From positions 24,775,233-24,839,232 of the forward strand of contig OX421495.1 of assembly GCA_949126835.1 (NCBI GenBank): DNA of 64,000 nt, read 5' to 3'. The stretch's first letter is position 1. The number at the start of each line of letters is the position of its first letter. This DNA is from Anisus vortex. Its lineage: Eukaryota > Mollusca > Gastropoda > Planorbidae. A program made the position numbers and the translations under genes. This document shows, piece by piece, positions 14,901-27,075 of the stretch. The notes beneath the pieces are model-generated. The model did no database searches and was not told the origin of the DNA. It saw nothing but the letters and a program-made list of their open reading frames with translations.

Positions 14901-16522
14901 ACTTTCCAGCGTCTTTAATATAAAATCATTAAAAAAATTTACATTTCAGTATAAGTATGAGGATAATAACTTTTTATGATTATGGGTCAAATCTGTTTCT
15001 GTAAAAACAAAAAAAAAAAATGAGAGAAGATGAATAAAATGTTTGATTATTATCAACATTTGTTAATACCCTTAATTGATAATTGATTTATTTAACATCT
15101 ATTTTCCCTATAGCTAACCTAATGTTTTGTAATTCAGATATAGATTAATTCCAGCAAGATCAGACCTAATGTCTAACTCATTATTGATGATAGAAAATTC
15201 AAAAGTTGCATTAAAACATTACTTGTTTACTTTAATTTTTAAGTTTAAATCTATAATTTACTATAAACCATTATGTTACACATATTATAAATATTTACAT
15301 TGTGAATTACCTACTACAAAAGCATTTGATGGAGGTAAAAAAAAACCAAGCGAGAAGAACTTTGTAATGCATTTTTTAAAAGTAGAAATATCTCTTCTTC
15401 ATTAGTTATTGATGAAGGCTATTAACTGATGAATATCTGTATGAAAACTCAATTTTCAATTTTTCCTTGTGGATGTAAGAGATTAAAATAATCAGGAAAC
15501 ATTACTGTTTTTATACGTTTTTAAAAAATTGAGAATGGCTAAGTGATTAAGTGAAATTAATGTTTTTTTGGCAAAACTTTTGTTGCATTTTATTAGATCA
15601 ACTTGAACATTATAGAAAGTGAAAACAAACTTTTTATTGAAATAAAGTTTTTGGGAAAGAATTTACATGTTGAAATGATTATTTTTAAAAGGACATCAGT
15701 TCAGGAATTAAAATTGTCAACATTAATAAATGACAACTACAAATTATCTTCTATATGATTGTAACACATTAATAAAAAGTAAATTTTAAATCACATTGTT
15801 TTTAAATGTTTTGAAAAAACAAATCTAAATTTTGTTTTAATATATTAGAATATTCAAATTGACTACAGAGATTTAAATAGTGGGTTTTTTCCCTTTATTA
15901 TTTTTTTTTCTAAGCCTTTGTTTTTTTAAGTGAAAGATAATAATTATTTTGTACCATAGTCCAATTAATTAGCGAAAGCCTGTAGGTTTGTTTTAAAAAG
16001 TAAAACTATAAAGATGTATTTCTTCCATTGATTGTTAGATATACAAAGACCCGAAGTATCAACCACAACAGAAGGTGTATTGTCAGACTTTGCCAAAAAA
16101 GAAGCCCCCTCTGTTAAGGAAAGACTTGGTTCCAAACCTGAAGTTTCTTCTGTCACAAGCAGTTCACGTTTGACAAACCCAGTCAAGAAACAGAAATGTG
16201 AGCCTCTTATTTCAGACTTTGTGCCAACATCTATTTCCTGTTCTTTTTACAACTTTGCCAACCTAGATTTTATAAAGTTAGTTGTCTCTTTTTTTCTGTG
16301 TAATGTATCCCATTGTTTTTTTTTTTTCATGTTACAGTAACTATCCAAGACCGACTTGGTGTAAAAAGAGAAGAGCAGCATTCCTCTTCAGTAGTCTCAT
16401 CCACACAGAATGTCACAACTAAGCTTAAGAAAGTTAAAGAAGACCCCCAGGTTGCCCCCCCTACAGCTGCATTAAAGTCAAGTGGTGTGTTTAGTAGACT
16501 TGGTAAAAAATCAAATACATGA
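5995..16522 (+). CDS. C19orf47-like SAM-domain protein, 8 coding exons, 377 aa
   Basis: The coding exons are 5995-6016, 10319-10521, 11477-11570, 12918-13007, 14309-14424, 14531-14795, 16039-16197 and 16338-16522 (TGA 16520-16522). All have GT/AG borders and compatible phases, and they sum to 1134 bases. Exon 2 encodes a SAM domain (residues about 8-75, with YAVMFTDNRI and GDVIAILKHAK) that closely matches human C19orf47. Exon 1 supplies only seven residues plus one base, and its phase joins exon 2 exactly, giving an N-terminus like the human one. The rest is Ser/Pro/Lys-rich and probably disordered. It carries AASRM after the SAM domain, a basic PKRK patch (141-144), YAGVLK, and five copies of an xRLG motif, the last at the C-terminus. 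Human C19orf47 has been placed in the nucleus but has no settled biochemical role. Exon 1 is the least certain part, because it is tiny and 4.3 kb from exon 2. The donor at 14425 could instead be an upstream in-phase GT after residue 171. Confidence 0.85.
6584..8033. mobile_element. 1.45-kb TTAA-flanked non-autonomous DNA transposon
   Basis: A perfect 19-bp inverted repeat closes the element: CTTAAGGCAGGTTTCACAA at 6584-6602 and its reverse complement at 8015-8033. The TTAA next to GGCAGGTTTCACAA at both ends looks like the target duplication used by piggyBac- and Kolobok-type transposases. The interior is AT-rich with a GC patch near 7190-7240 and has no long frame, so it is non-autonomous. 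It lies in intron 1 of the C19orf47-like gene. The superfamily is inferred from the TTAA only. Confidence 0.65.
8669..8745 (-). repeat. tRNA-derived sequence (SINE head or tRNA pseudogene)
   Basis: The minus strand reads as a degenerate tRNA: an A-box-like TCATGGTTAGTACTG followed about 35 bases later by a B-box-like GCAGGTTCTATCCC. The B box departs from GGTTCGANTCC, and I cannot close a good acceptor stem. It is therefore more likely a SINE head or tRNA relic than a working gene. It lies in intron 1 of the C19orf47-like gene. Confidence 0.45.
8822..8925. repeat. small hairpin with repeated GAACTGTG motif
   Basis: CTTCATATA (about 8873) pairs with TATATGAAG (about 8903), around the palindromic core AACGCTTAGCGTT. 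The flanks repeat GAACTGTGSGAAT, and a related GAACTGTGC...GAGCGTTAT occurs near 6510-6535. It may be an end fragment of a small transposon. Confidence 0.4.
9364..9545. repeat. two tandem copies of an ~85-bp unit
   Basis: CTGGGCAGCC, GCARCTCTTCAATT and CTTCAYATGATC recur in the same order about 85 bp apart, with moderate divergence. The second copy happens to be open in one frame. The segment lies in intron 1 of the C19orf47-like gene. Function is unknown. Confidence 0.5.
9934..10002 (+). repeat. tRNA-derived sequence
   Basis: Plus-strand A-box-like TAGTGGTTAGCG and B-box-like GGGTTGAATTCCCC are spaced as in a tRNA. The B box is imperfect (TGAATTCC), and the acceptor stem does not pair cleanly. 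It is probably a tRNA pseudogene or SINE head in the intron. Confidence 0.45.
13770..14165 (+). repeat. dispersed repeat, copy 1
   Basis: This segment is similar in the same orientation to about 27990-28420. Shared stretches include GCTAAACACTGCCTTAGTAG, CAACTCT(G/A)ACATAC and CTACAAGCTTAGG-like ends. Upstream, near 13360-13460, is a short internal repeat with the theme ATAGGTCRCACC. No coding frame was found. It is probably a decayed transposon in an intron. Confidence 0.55.
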
Positions 16523-19500
16523 GTTGCAGAACTGTATGCTAAATTAGGATAGAAAACTTTCCATTTTTAAGTACAATACAACAAAAAATGAGGTTGTTTT
16601 TTTTTAAAGTACCGTAAATACAAAGATGTCAAATTGTACAGTGAAACAATCTGCCCCTTCAGTTAGTCATTCTCAGTTATAATATAAAAGGCTCAATTGC
16701 TTGATATCATAATCATATCCAGTAGTTGTATAGCATTGAATACAAAACTCCTTTTTTTAATGCTTTTGATAATCTAAATATTTAATATTTATTTATAAAT
16801 AATCATTAGATAGGTCTATTTTAGTTTTAGTGTTGTTTCAAGGGGTTGATGACCTATTCAAGTTAGTGTTAGGTTGAATGAGAATAAATGTCATCCGGCT
16901 TTAATTCAACCAACCTTTTCAGGCACAAATATATTTATACACAAAGTTTTTCTGGAACTTCACAGTTATGTGTTGGTTAAAAAAAATAATTTTACAATTG
17001 TAATGACTAAAGTATATCAAATGAAATTCTCAACATCTTGAGTTATTTTCAATACTGACTATTGTATATTATATTTGGATAAATAAATCATTTTTTTTCT
17101 CCTAATCTATTTTTACTGTGCTTTTTTTTTTATTTAAGAAAATTAACATTCAAAATAAAAATTGTTAATGTTTTAAGAACTTTGTATTTAATAAAACTTA
17201 AAGTTCTACATCATTTGTAGCAAGAAAGTTGGACCCTACTTATATAATATACAAAACCCCAGAAGTTTTCCAAACATTTAGATGGCTGACAGTTGACCTT
17301 ATGTCTTTACTTTTGAATTAGTGTATATACAATATCTTTAGACTCACTCTCACACATGCAAAAACACATGTGCCCAGATATACTTTTTTTTTAAAACATC
17401 CTAATCATACACAATTTTCTAAAACTTAAACAAATGATAATAATTATTTTTCCCTTTCATTTTAACATGCATAACAATTAACATTGGTCCTAATAGTAAT
17501 AGATGTCTACATGTAAGCTATAACTTTCTCTCGCTCTCTTTCATACTTTTGTTCATGGGCATAGTCCTATCTTAAAGATAAGGTACCAAATATATAATCT
17601 CCCTCACTCATTATCTCTCCCATATCATTTTGAAGATAAAAGACTAGTACTGTCTTATTCTTGTCTACAACAGTCATACTTTCTATGGGTACTTCATATG
17701 GACAAATAAAAAGCCTATTGATATTGGCAAAAATAAAACACTGTCTTAATATAGATCTAGCTCTCTCTCAATAAATTTAAGATTATGGATAAAAACTTCA
17801 ACTCTCTCTCTCTTTCCTACCTATTCCTTTCAGTGTCATTTTGATGGTTCCAAAAGCTAGTACCATACTAGTATCATGATAATAGGACACAATTAAATTT
17901 GTAAGCATTGCAGTTACTGGTACATTGTTATTGTTTGTTGATGATTCTGAATTACCTTACTGTTACACATCTGCGTATATTGACAATTTAAATCATGCAA
18001 TAAGATTTCTGGTATTACAAAGATAAGAATCTTATTAATTGAAAAGTAAAAACAAATACTCATTTATGTAAAAGATATGTACATACTTACATTTATCTCT
18101 TAATTGACAATATGATTACAACTGACATATATCGTGACATCACAATAAATAATTTGTAATTATGTTTTTATAAATGTCAGAACATAAATTGACATACATA
18201 GTTTTGATGAAATAATATTTCTAACAGTATAAATCAACCTAAACAAAACTATATAGCTTTGTAGACTTTTGTGTTGAATTTATTCAGATCTAAAGTATTT
18301 AAAATGTATTAATCACTCTGTGCTTGTATCATGTTATATTAATACAATCTTGTATGGATAAAAACACATGTACTGTTTGGAGTCCAGACACATTTTCCAT
18401 ATGTACACACACACAATAAAAAAAAATAAGCAAGATGAAATGTATTTAACTAGCAATACTAGCAAAGCATTTTTGATGACCTAGAAGAAAATAATAGAGT
18501 AGAATACTCAAACATATCAATAATTATTATTATATCAGTAAAATCGTGATATATTTCATAATTTATTTTTCATATAATCTTATAAAATCAATATAAAAAA
18601 ATGAAAAAAGAAAAATAATTTTTTTCCTAATGTGACATGATTCTAGGATAAATGTCAAGTAGTGAGTGATACACACAATTAGTAGTTTAGCCAGTGGTGG
18701 ATTTCCTGTCTCTTATAACATTTTAAGCTACTGGTATTTGGTTTGCATCAGAATAATCCTAGAACTTGTGGGAGAAATTATATTTTCAAAATTGAAACTT
18801 TTAATAAAATAAAAGAATGAACTCTCAGGTGCAGTCTAGTCTATAATATATTATCAATGTAAATATTTCTAGTTATGCAAATATTATCCTCAAGGAGATC
18901 ATAGTATACTGCATTACCGTTAACAACAAAATTACAACCTAATCAAAACTATATATAATTGTACAAATTTGGTCACAACTATAAGTTATCAAAACAAATG
19001 TATTTTATGTGTTACTTCTTACTTCTAGAGAGCTTAAAAAGCATTTAGTAACAGACAGAAAAGATAGTAGCAACACAATAACCTTGTTATCAATATCAGT
19101 ATTGACATTTTAATATTTTAAACTGCTTGTAGATTTTTAAAGTGGCAAAGTAGCAATTTTGTAGAAAGTGCTCATACAATGTCTTTTATATACAAAAATG
19201 TATTAATAATAACCTAGTAATAGTAATCATTGGAAATAATTGTTTTAACTGCTTCTAGTTCTAGATAATTTAACACAAAATCAGCCTGGCATTGTAGTGC
19301 CCATACAATGTCTTTATACACAAAAAGTGATTGCAACCAAAATAAATATAAGGTCTTATTTAGTGATAATTAAAGTAAAGATACCGGTACTGAGATCTAT
19401 CTTGCAGAAGGGAGGATATTAGGCTTTAAAAAAAAATTAAGATTTAAAGATAAACCCAGCTTAATAAAAGAAGGAAATGTATTTAAAAAAATTATCGTAC

Positions 19501-21442
19501 ACAATTAAGCTTTTTTCTTTTTAAAATTGTCAATGGCATTACACATTACTAAAATATTTAATGACATTTGAATTTGAGAATTTTTTTAAGCTATGGATGA
19601 AATTACTGTGTGGTATATTTTTTTTTTACAAATTACTCATTATCTGTAATATATTCTAGTGGAGAGCAATTAATTTTTTTTATTAAAACTGATGAGAGTT
19701 GCAATAAGTTTTTTTAATTTTTTTAAAGAAAAGTAAATTATGCTTCTATAAATAAAATTTAGTAAATATATTGAACTATAGCAGCTTATTTATGGCAGTT
19801 TACTTTATCATAATTATTTACATTATCTTAATTTTTATTGTTTCAAAAATGACTAGCACATTTTTTTCTATGCTTCACAATCTAAGGATATATTGACTAT
19901 GTTACAATTTGAGACAGCTGCCTTTTTTGTTACTATCATTCCAAAGTAAAAATTAAAATACAGAATTCAAAGGGCACACTTTAAAAAAAGTAATTTTTTT
20001 TTGTCAGGAATTTAAAAATGATCAATACACAAGATTTAACATTATTATGAAATAAAATCTCACTCAATGTAAGTAGGCAAACAAAACAAAAAATTAACTG
20101 AATAAAAGCAAAAGTCATACAAGAAAATAGTCCAACAATTTATTAGATGTAGTTATTTTGTGCACTTTATTTATTGATGATTTCTTTTGTGGTTTCTCAA
20201 ATAGAACAGATTAATATCTTTTTTAAGGAAACCTTCTTTTACTTATTACATACAATATGTCTTTACAAGAGATGTCAAATACAGTGCTTGTACCCCTTTT
20301 TGTTTTCAACTTTAACGCTTCACAAGCACAATCTTTAATCTAGGCTTTAAGAAATTAAAAACAGGATGTTGTATGGTGCACCGGAAACAAACTCTACTAT
20401 TAGTCTTAAGTTTTATGCACAAACAGGTTTACATACAGGATAATAGCTGACTAATGTTCACTCTGCAAGTGATAGGGAGGTTGCTGAATGTGAAGACACT
20501 AATAAGATGAGATGGGGTAGTCTTTTTTTTTTTAAATTATCAATGCAAATAAACACCATTCATTAATGATCACTTCAATGAATAAGAAGAATGGTGTTTT
20601 TGATGAATTTATCAAGTCATACTTATTATTCATACCTGATGAAATATTTATAAATAAATACAAATAATATATTACAAAAGAAGTAATTTGTGCTGATCAG
20701 ACAATTACACTGGCTAATAAGTAGGTACAAGAGTGTTAAAAAATTAAAAGTAAGTATTAATAAGATGAAGACTATCACTACTTACTGATTCTAAAAAAGT
20801 TTTAAAATGTACAGAAATAACCAACCAAATTAAATGTAAGTTTGAAATTATTTGATGTGCTACTCTTCTCAAAATTCCATTACTGAGATAATCAATTAAA
20901 TACATAATGAAAGACTGTATGATTGATTCTTTGTTGTTGGTTTTACCTACACTTAATTTAAAATACATGAGCTTTTTTCCTTGAGTGCAAAAAAATTGGG
21001 GTGGAAGGACTTTATTAAAATTGTGCTCATCACTTCAGCAAATCTTGTTAGAACAATATGAAGATTTACTCCACATAAAAAAATCTAAAATTCACTTAAA
21101 ATTATATACATTTTTGTTTTTTTTCTCCCAATTTTTAAGTTTTATTTGTTGATTTTTTTTGTTGCTGCAATGAAAAGTTACAATGAGACACCCTCTTAGT
21201 TTAATTGGCTGTATGTATTTTCTTTAATGAACCTGGAATGAGTTGGCTTTGTTTTAAAAAAAAATAATTTTATACTGCATAAAGGATACAAAATATATCT
21301 TTAAAAGATGTGTAAAACTGGGTACATTGTCCTTCCATTTCAAAATATTTTTTATAAAATCAAATATGCAGTAAATTATACTCTCTAAATAGGATGCATT
21401 GAACTTTTTATTGATTTCTATAGAAGATAAGTTATACCAAAC
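16523..21442. other. convergent 3' UTR / intergenic stretch
   Basis: The sequence is AT-rich with no convincing frame on either strand. It lies between two genes that point at each other. Plus-strand AATAAA signals near 16883, 17082 and 17190 could end the C19orf47-like transcript. TTTATT elements near 20140-20170 could serve the minus-strand gene, whose 3' UTR may be long. A CT-rich microsatellite patch lies near 17525-17820. Confidence 0.6.
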
Positions 21443-23836
21443 TCATTTTTTATTCATGATGAAGAAGCCGACTCCTGCCGCTACAGCCAAACCAAGAAGT
21501 GCCAAGATAATAAGGCCACCACCGCCACCTCTTCTTGCTTCCAATTGTTTCTGTGAATAAATATTTATTCAAAAATTTGTTATTTAACAAATAGCATTGA
21601 AAATCAAATTTTACCCAATTGTATGTTTTTAAATCTACTTAGAAACTGACAAATTATTTTCTGTTTCAGGAGACTTTCTGTGATCTTAGTTATAATGAAT
21701 CACTAATCATCAATTAATTAGTATCATGCTAGTCAAAACATTATCTCAATGCTGGCCATTTGAATTTTAACAAAAAGTGTGTACATAATTGCATGCAGCT
21801 TAAATAATATTTTCTTCGATACACTGTTTGAGGTAACCTGCAAATATTGACATTTAATTTTGCACAAAACCAAAAAAAAACAAATAGAAAATTCCAAAAA
21901 TGTCAAAAGAATTACCAAGATGTACTCTTCAGCTCCATGTTGAACTTTCAAATGTACTGTCTCACCAGCAGTGATAAATATCTGAACAGCTTCATTGTGA
22001 GTAACAGATTGAATTTTGTGTCCATTAACCTGTGGAATAATAGTGATAAATATTCAGATACATCACCCAATAGTAATTTGTTTTTCCAACATCATTTTCA
22101 CATGCTTTACATAAATAAACATATCTATCTAAAATAAAACAAAAAATCCTTTAGTTAGTATTTGTAAACTTAATATGTGTTTTCTTTTAAAGTCAAAATT
22201 CAAACCTCCAAAATTTTATCTCCTTCTTTCAAGCGACCATCTCTGTAAGCAGCACCAGCTTCTTTGAGCTTAGTTACAAATATACCAGTGTCTTCTCTGA
22301 AATGTGGGATGTCTGTACCACCTCTGATGTTAAAGCCTAAACCTTTAAAAAAAAAAAGTATTTACATGTTATACTTCATTTAGAGGTACAAATATAGTAG
22401 ACTTTGTGACATCCTCCTGACTCAGTGCAAAAACTATAAGTAAAGAATCAGTCAGACCAAATAGATCCATAGGGCCAGTGAAGCATCTTCACCAGTTTCT
22501 GTGGCCATGGCATACAAGGTGTGTGGCCAGCAATATGCACAGCCTTCTTTACACCAACTAAGATCAAGTACCCATCAGAGCTGGGTAGATTCAGGGACAA
22601 CCTCTAGACCCGGGAAAAAAATCCTACAACAGGATTTGAACCAAGGACCCTAAGTACGCCAGCCAAACGCGCTGCCATGCGGCCACCATGCCCCCGCAAA
22701 ACCTATAACAGTTAAATTTAAATACAATAAAAATCTGTCATGCTGAAAAAAACAATGCCCAAACTTTAAAACCTGCTAATGTTTATTAGAATAATTACTC
22801 ATCCTTAATTAAAGACCATAAAACAATTCTGACCAATCAAATATTTTGTTCTATCGATTGTGTTAATTCTCTAGTCAAGCAGACTTATTTTTTGGCCACC
22901 GACATTAGAGATGAAAGGATTATGTAATAAAAAATTTATTTTACCCAGTTTATGTCAGATAGGCCTACTCATCAAAGCTGAGTAAAGAGGCCCCCTCAAG
23001 TACCATGTTTTTAATCAGGATCTGAAATCTGCCAGAAGACTAGTGTGCCCTCTAACCTATTATTAATTTTTAATTAGCAAAAGCAAATAGGCCCATATAT
23101 TAATAAAAGGGCATCATTATTTTTAAATAAGGTTCCTCACAGTTTTGATTATGCCCAGCATAATCATACATATAGTGGGCTTACATTGCATATAAATAAG
23201 CCTGAATGCATTGACATGACATAGTCTATTTATTAGGTTTAAAACTAAAAATTAAATGTTAAATACAAGTATGTTTAGACTAAACATTAGACCAGTCCTT
23301 TATACTTACTATGACTATGAACTATGACTATGGCCTATAAATGCCTAGGCTATATAAAATATAATTATAATCAAGTAGTAGCCTATAAGTCTATAAGGTA
23401 CTATACTTATACCGTTTTCTGTGTTACCCTACTAAATAAGGGCCTACACAATAAACAATTTCAATTTGGTTTTTCGTATTTACAAACCAAACATAGGCCT
23501 ACTTGAATTTTGGTACATACAAAGTCAACTAAATTCTAAATATTGTTTCAATGAACCATGAACTCATGAACTGATGAACCTAGACTAGACCTACACTCAG
23601 TTCAGTTCATCATGACAGTTCATCCAGTAGGCTACATTGTTTGTACATGTAGTAAGTATGTAGCCTACTCGGCTACTGTATCTTATTAGGTTACAATTAC
23701 AACACTAAACGAAGTACACAATTATTTAAAAATTACTTTAGAAATATGTTTTTAAAAACATACCTGTTTCTCCTCGATGTAACGTTATTTCTGATATGGG
23801 CAGGCCCTGTGTCATGTTTAAAACCGGCGCAGTCAT
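21443..23836 (-). CDS. SYNJ2BP/OMP25-like tail-anchored PDZ protein, 4 exons, 143 aa
   Basis: The exons in transcript order are 23836-23764, 22342-22206, 22029-21916 and 21550-21443, all with GT/AG borders and fitting phases (432 bases in total). The start ATG is the first after an in-frame stop just upstream. Residues about 16-103 form one PDZ domain with a GLGF carboxylate-binding loop (25-28), followed by RGGTD, GIFVTKL and [14 protein letters not shown]. Residues 109-115 are charged, 116-120 are a run of five glycines, and 121-140 are a single hydrophobic helix followed by NKK. This gives a C-terminal tail anchor. The length is almost that of human SYNJ2BP (145 aa). The known family role is scaffolding of PDZ ligands, including synaptojanin-2 and signalling receptors, at the mitochondrial outer membrane. 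The mitochondrial location is inferred from the family and the basic tail. Intron 1 contains a SINE. Confidence 0.88.
22439..22695 (-). mobile_element. tRNA-derived SINE, copy 1
   Basis: The minus strand starts with a tRNA-like head carrying a B-box variant (complement of 22632-22643, GGTTCAAATCC), followed by a body shared with copies at 25350 and 51127. Shared body elements read on + are CACCAGTTTCTGTGGCC, GGCCAGCA.AATGC and GGGAAAAA. It lies in intron 1 of the SYNJ2BP-like gene. Confidence 0.75.
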
Positions 23837-24200
23837 TATTGGTGTGTTGACTTCTTTCTACTTACAAGATCAAATCCGGTCACAGAGACAGGGAAACGTT
23901 GCTATTTTCCTGTTGACTGGTGCCTGCCTGTGAAGCTATTTTCCCGATTTCAGTCTGAATAGACTTATTTTCTAACGGTAGCCTGCCGGCAAAGGACCGG
24001 CTTTGGGGTCAAGCTAATCTGTTAAATTGTACAACCTATTTTTTTTACCTGGATGTTATTAACATTGACATTATAAAGTTGGTATCAAATCATGTCCTCC
24101 ACTAGGCAAAAAAAGAAGGCGGATTTGTTGCGTTGTGACATGACGTAATAAACTCGAAAAGTGACGTCTTACACTTGTGTACCCACAAGACAATTTCTTC
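23837..24200 (-). promoter_or_regulatory. probable SYNJ2BP-like promoter region
   Basis: This is the region directly upstream of the SYNJ2BP-like start codon. It is locally richer in GC and holds two CRE/ATF-like sites, TGACGTAA at about 24141 and GTGACGTCTTAC at about 24161. The promoter role is inferred from position and these motifs only. Confidence 0.3.
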
Positions 24201-26900
24201 GGATTTGCGAATATCCATTATGTTTTTAAAAAATGCTTATTTGGTATATATATAGATCTAGTAAAAACACTAGTCTAATATTTTACCAAACGAGAATAAT
24301 CATGTGTAGATACAATGTATATTGCAGGAAAAGGCAACCTACGATCCTCGTAGCCCAGAAGAACTTGAAATGGAAAAGGGGGGGGGGGGGGCTAAACACA
24401 TATACCCAAAGATTTCTTTTATGATTTAATTTGATGTAGTATATTTAAAGCTAGAAATCAGTAGATACATAACGACCTCTAGCATACATAACATATTAGA
24501 TTGTATACACTTGTAAGCAATATGGACACCACTCAACAGGCTATATATGCCTATAACTATAATAGGCCTATGCACACGCGTGTACGATGGTGGGTCACAC
24601 AAAATATTCGGCCCATAGGCCTACAACTATAATTGGTCAATCCTAATTATATCTGTTTTCTCTCTCTTTCTCTCTCTCACTCTCTATCCCTTAAATTTCT
24701 TCTTCTCATACTCTCCCTCCTTAATCTCTCCTTTTCTCTGCCTCTCAATAGGCCTATATATTGTGCGCAGTGTGTATGTGTGTGGGGGGGGGGGGGCACC
24801 AGTTTGGTGGCCGTGGGCAACACAGAATAGAAATATATTATAATAGACTAAGATCTTTATTTTTTCTATGGTGGACAATAATAGTGCTAGGTAAAACAAA
24901 AGAGGGGGGGGGGGTATAGCAGCTCACTAAACAAATTCACAAGAAAAGCACTTAGGCCTAGGCCTAAGGCCTATTAATAGAGGCCCTATTATATAATAGT
25001 AGCCTACCCTACAGACTGTATTTATCTTATAGCCTTTTAAATTAGAAGTTGATATTTCGATCTTTTAATAGACTCTATAATATAGTAGGCCTATATATTT
25101 GTATAATCTGTTTATAAAAAAAATCAATGAATGGAATTTAAAATCGAATTAATTAAAATTAAGATAGGCCTATGGCCTATAGACTCTATTATATTTTAAT
25201 TATAATATAATATTATTATAACTATTTTCAAGTAAAAAAAACAGTTGGCATAACAATTTAGATTTAATAGTCCTGCATGCACAGTAGAAACGCGGCTATT
25301 GTAAAAACACAATATATTATAGTCTAGTATTTTCAAAAACACTTATAAAAGTAAAGTACCCGTCGGACCAAATGTTAATATGCGGCCGGTAAAGCATGGC
25401 AGCGTTCACCAGTTTCTGTGGCCACGGCATTATATAGGCCCTAGGCCTACTATATATTGTATGTGATTGTGATGCCAGCATAATGCCCAGCCGCCCTTAC
25501 TCTTTACTTTACTCCAACTAAGGTGTAGGTAGGCCTACCCATCAGGGCTGGGTAGACTCAATCAGAAACACCCTCAAGTCCCGGGAAAAAATCCTAGCCT
25601 CCACCAGGATTCGAACCCAGGATCTTTGCTACGCAAGCCAAACGCGCTAAATATAGGCTACTGCGCCGCTCGGCCACCATATATATGACCCCATAAAAAC
25701 ACTTATATGGAAAGCCAAATTAAAATCATATTTTTATTACCGCATGAAGTGCCCCCCCCCCCCCACACATAGGCTTACACATTCAGACCCTCCCCCCACC
25801 CCCAAATAAAGCCTCGTTATAATATATAATCTAGCCTTATATATATAGGGCCTATAATACCTACTAATAAAAATTAATGGCAGTCTACTTGCAAAAGATG
25901 CTACATCAAAAGATTTTTTTGTTACATAAATTGAATTTTGACGTCGCTTTTTTAGTGACTGTATAAATAATAAGCCTGTATATACGAGTGTAATATAAAT
26001 ATATATATATATAGGCTATATATGCATATATATATAAATAATAAAACTTTTGGAAGGCGTTGAGCTCTAAAGGTCGGCATATAAATAAACACCTCGTCGG
26101 GACACTCTGAGATGGGTGTGTAAAAATGAAGTAAAAATGTGATTTAATATAATTACTTTTTATTTAGAACACAATTAGCCTACGTGGAACTTGTTACGGC
26201 AGAAGTAGTTTGTGCACCATATTTTTTGGAAGTTAGGCCTGCACCTTTTTCAGCAAGTCTCTTTTCCCTTTTTTCGTATTTATAAAACTCCATATGCAAG
26301 TCAGTCTGGTATGTTCTCGAATGATGGCGCTAGATCTAGAAGGTACTTGCATCGTCGATACATGATACGCAACATGCAATAAGTGAGACGATCTTGTCAA
26401 CATAAACTTGTTGACATAAATAAAACTGAGGCTGTATTTACATGTTGCGCTAACAGATGGCGTTACTTCCGTTTTTGAGCCAAGCTCGTAACAGTATTTT
26501 GCAAAAGCGGGACAAAATTGGGTCTTGTCGGGATGTCGGGACAAGAAGGTCAATAACGGTGACAGTCCCGATATATCGGGACAGATGGCATTGGCAACCC
26601 TATATATGGCGCCAATTTCAACCCCTGCAACAGGCGACATTTTCAAAAGCCCGCACAAGGTTTTCCGTTAAGGAGAGGGGGATTGTGTATGTGTAAACAA
26701 CTTTTCTGTTTGGGGGCAAATTAAACTTATGTTTAAAAAAATGCCAACTTTTGGGGTTATATTTATATAGATCTAGATCTATTCTATATACTTTTGTTTA
26801 AAGATCTAGCTGATCGTTGGTTACGCTAATAAGAATCAGATTTTTTTCTAGATCAGTGCATTTCACACATCTTTACGAAATGTAGGCCAGTGACTATTTC
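24201..26900. other. repeat-rich intergenic region
   Basis: No gene was recognised. It holds G runs (24378-24391, 24784-24796, 24904-24914), a C run (25752-25764), CT-rich microsatellite at 24655-24745, dense palindromic TAGGCCTA-type motifs, a TA microsatellite near 26000-26040, and a SINE. A segment at about 26510-26605 with repeated TCGGGA(C) words and a GGCAACCC end resembles a decayed transposon. The 141- and 79-codon frames at 26233-26696 overlap it and look spurious. Confidence 0.6.
25350..25692 (-). mobile_element. tRNA-derived SINE, copy 2
   Basis: This is the same family and orientation as the copies at 22439 and 51127. The minus strand has an exact B-box, GGTTCGAATCC (complement within 25608-25619). 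The body is interrupted by short AT/TAGGCCTA-rich insertions, which make this copy longer. Confidence 0.75.
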
Positions 26901-26904
26901 ACAT

Positions 26905-27075
26905 TGGCACCGGAAGTATTGATAACAATAACTCTTCTGTGACAGACGCTCCTTCTATACAGAAGATTACAAAGATTTTTTCTGAAGACCACTGCGACTG
27001 AGATATATAGCCTATATTCATATATATTGATATATGTTTATAAGCTAAACTATAATAATATACGTTCTAATCCCG
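26905..27075 (+). promoter_or_regulatory. possible promoter and 5' non-coding exon of RAMAC-like gene
   Basis: ACCGGAAGT at 26910-26918 is a consensus ETS site common in housekeeping promoters. About 150 bp downstream TCCCG|GTAAGC at 27075/27076 is a good splice donor. The RAMAC-like coding exon has an acceptor at 33410/33411 and an in-frame stop between that acceptor and its ATG, so a non-coding first exon upstream is expected. Joining these two is an inference. Confidence 0.3.

Noticed and set aside
26233..26696. Overlapping 141-codon (-) and 79-codon (+) frames
   Set aside because: They lie in a repeat-like, GC-richer patch on opposite strands, show no recognisable domain and have no supporting splice context.
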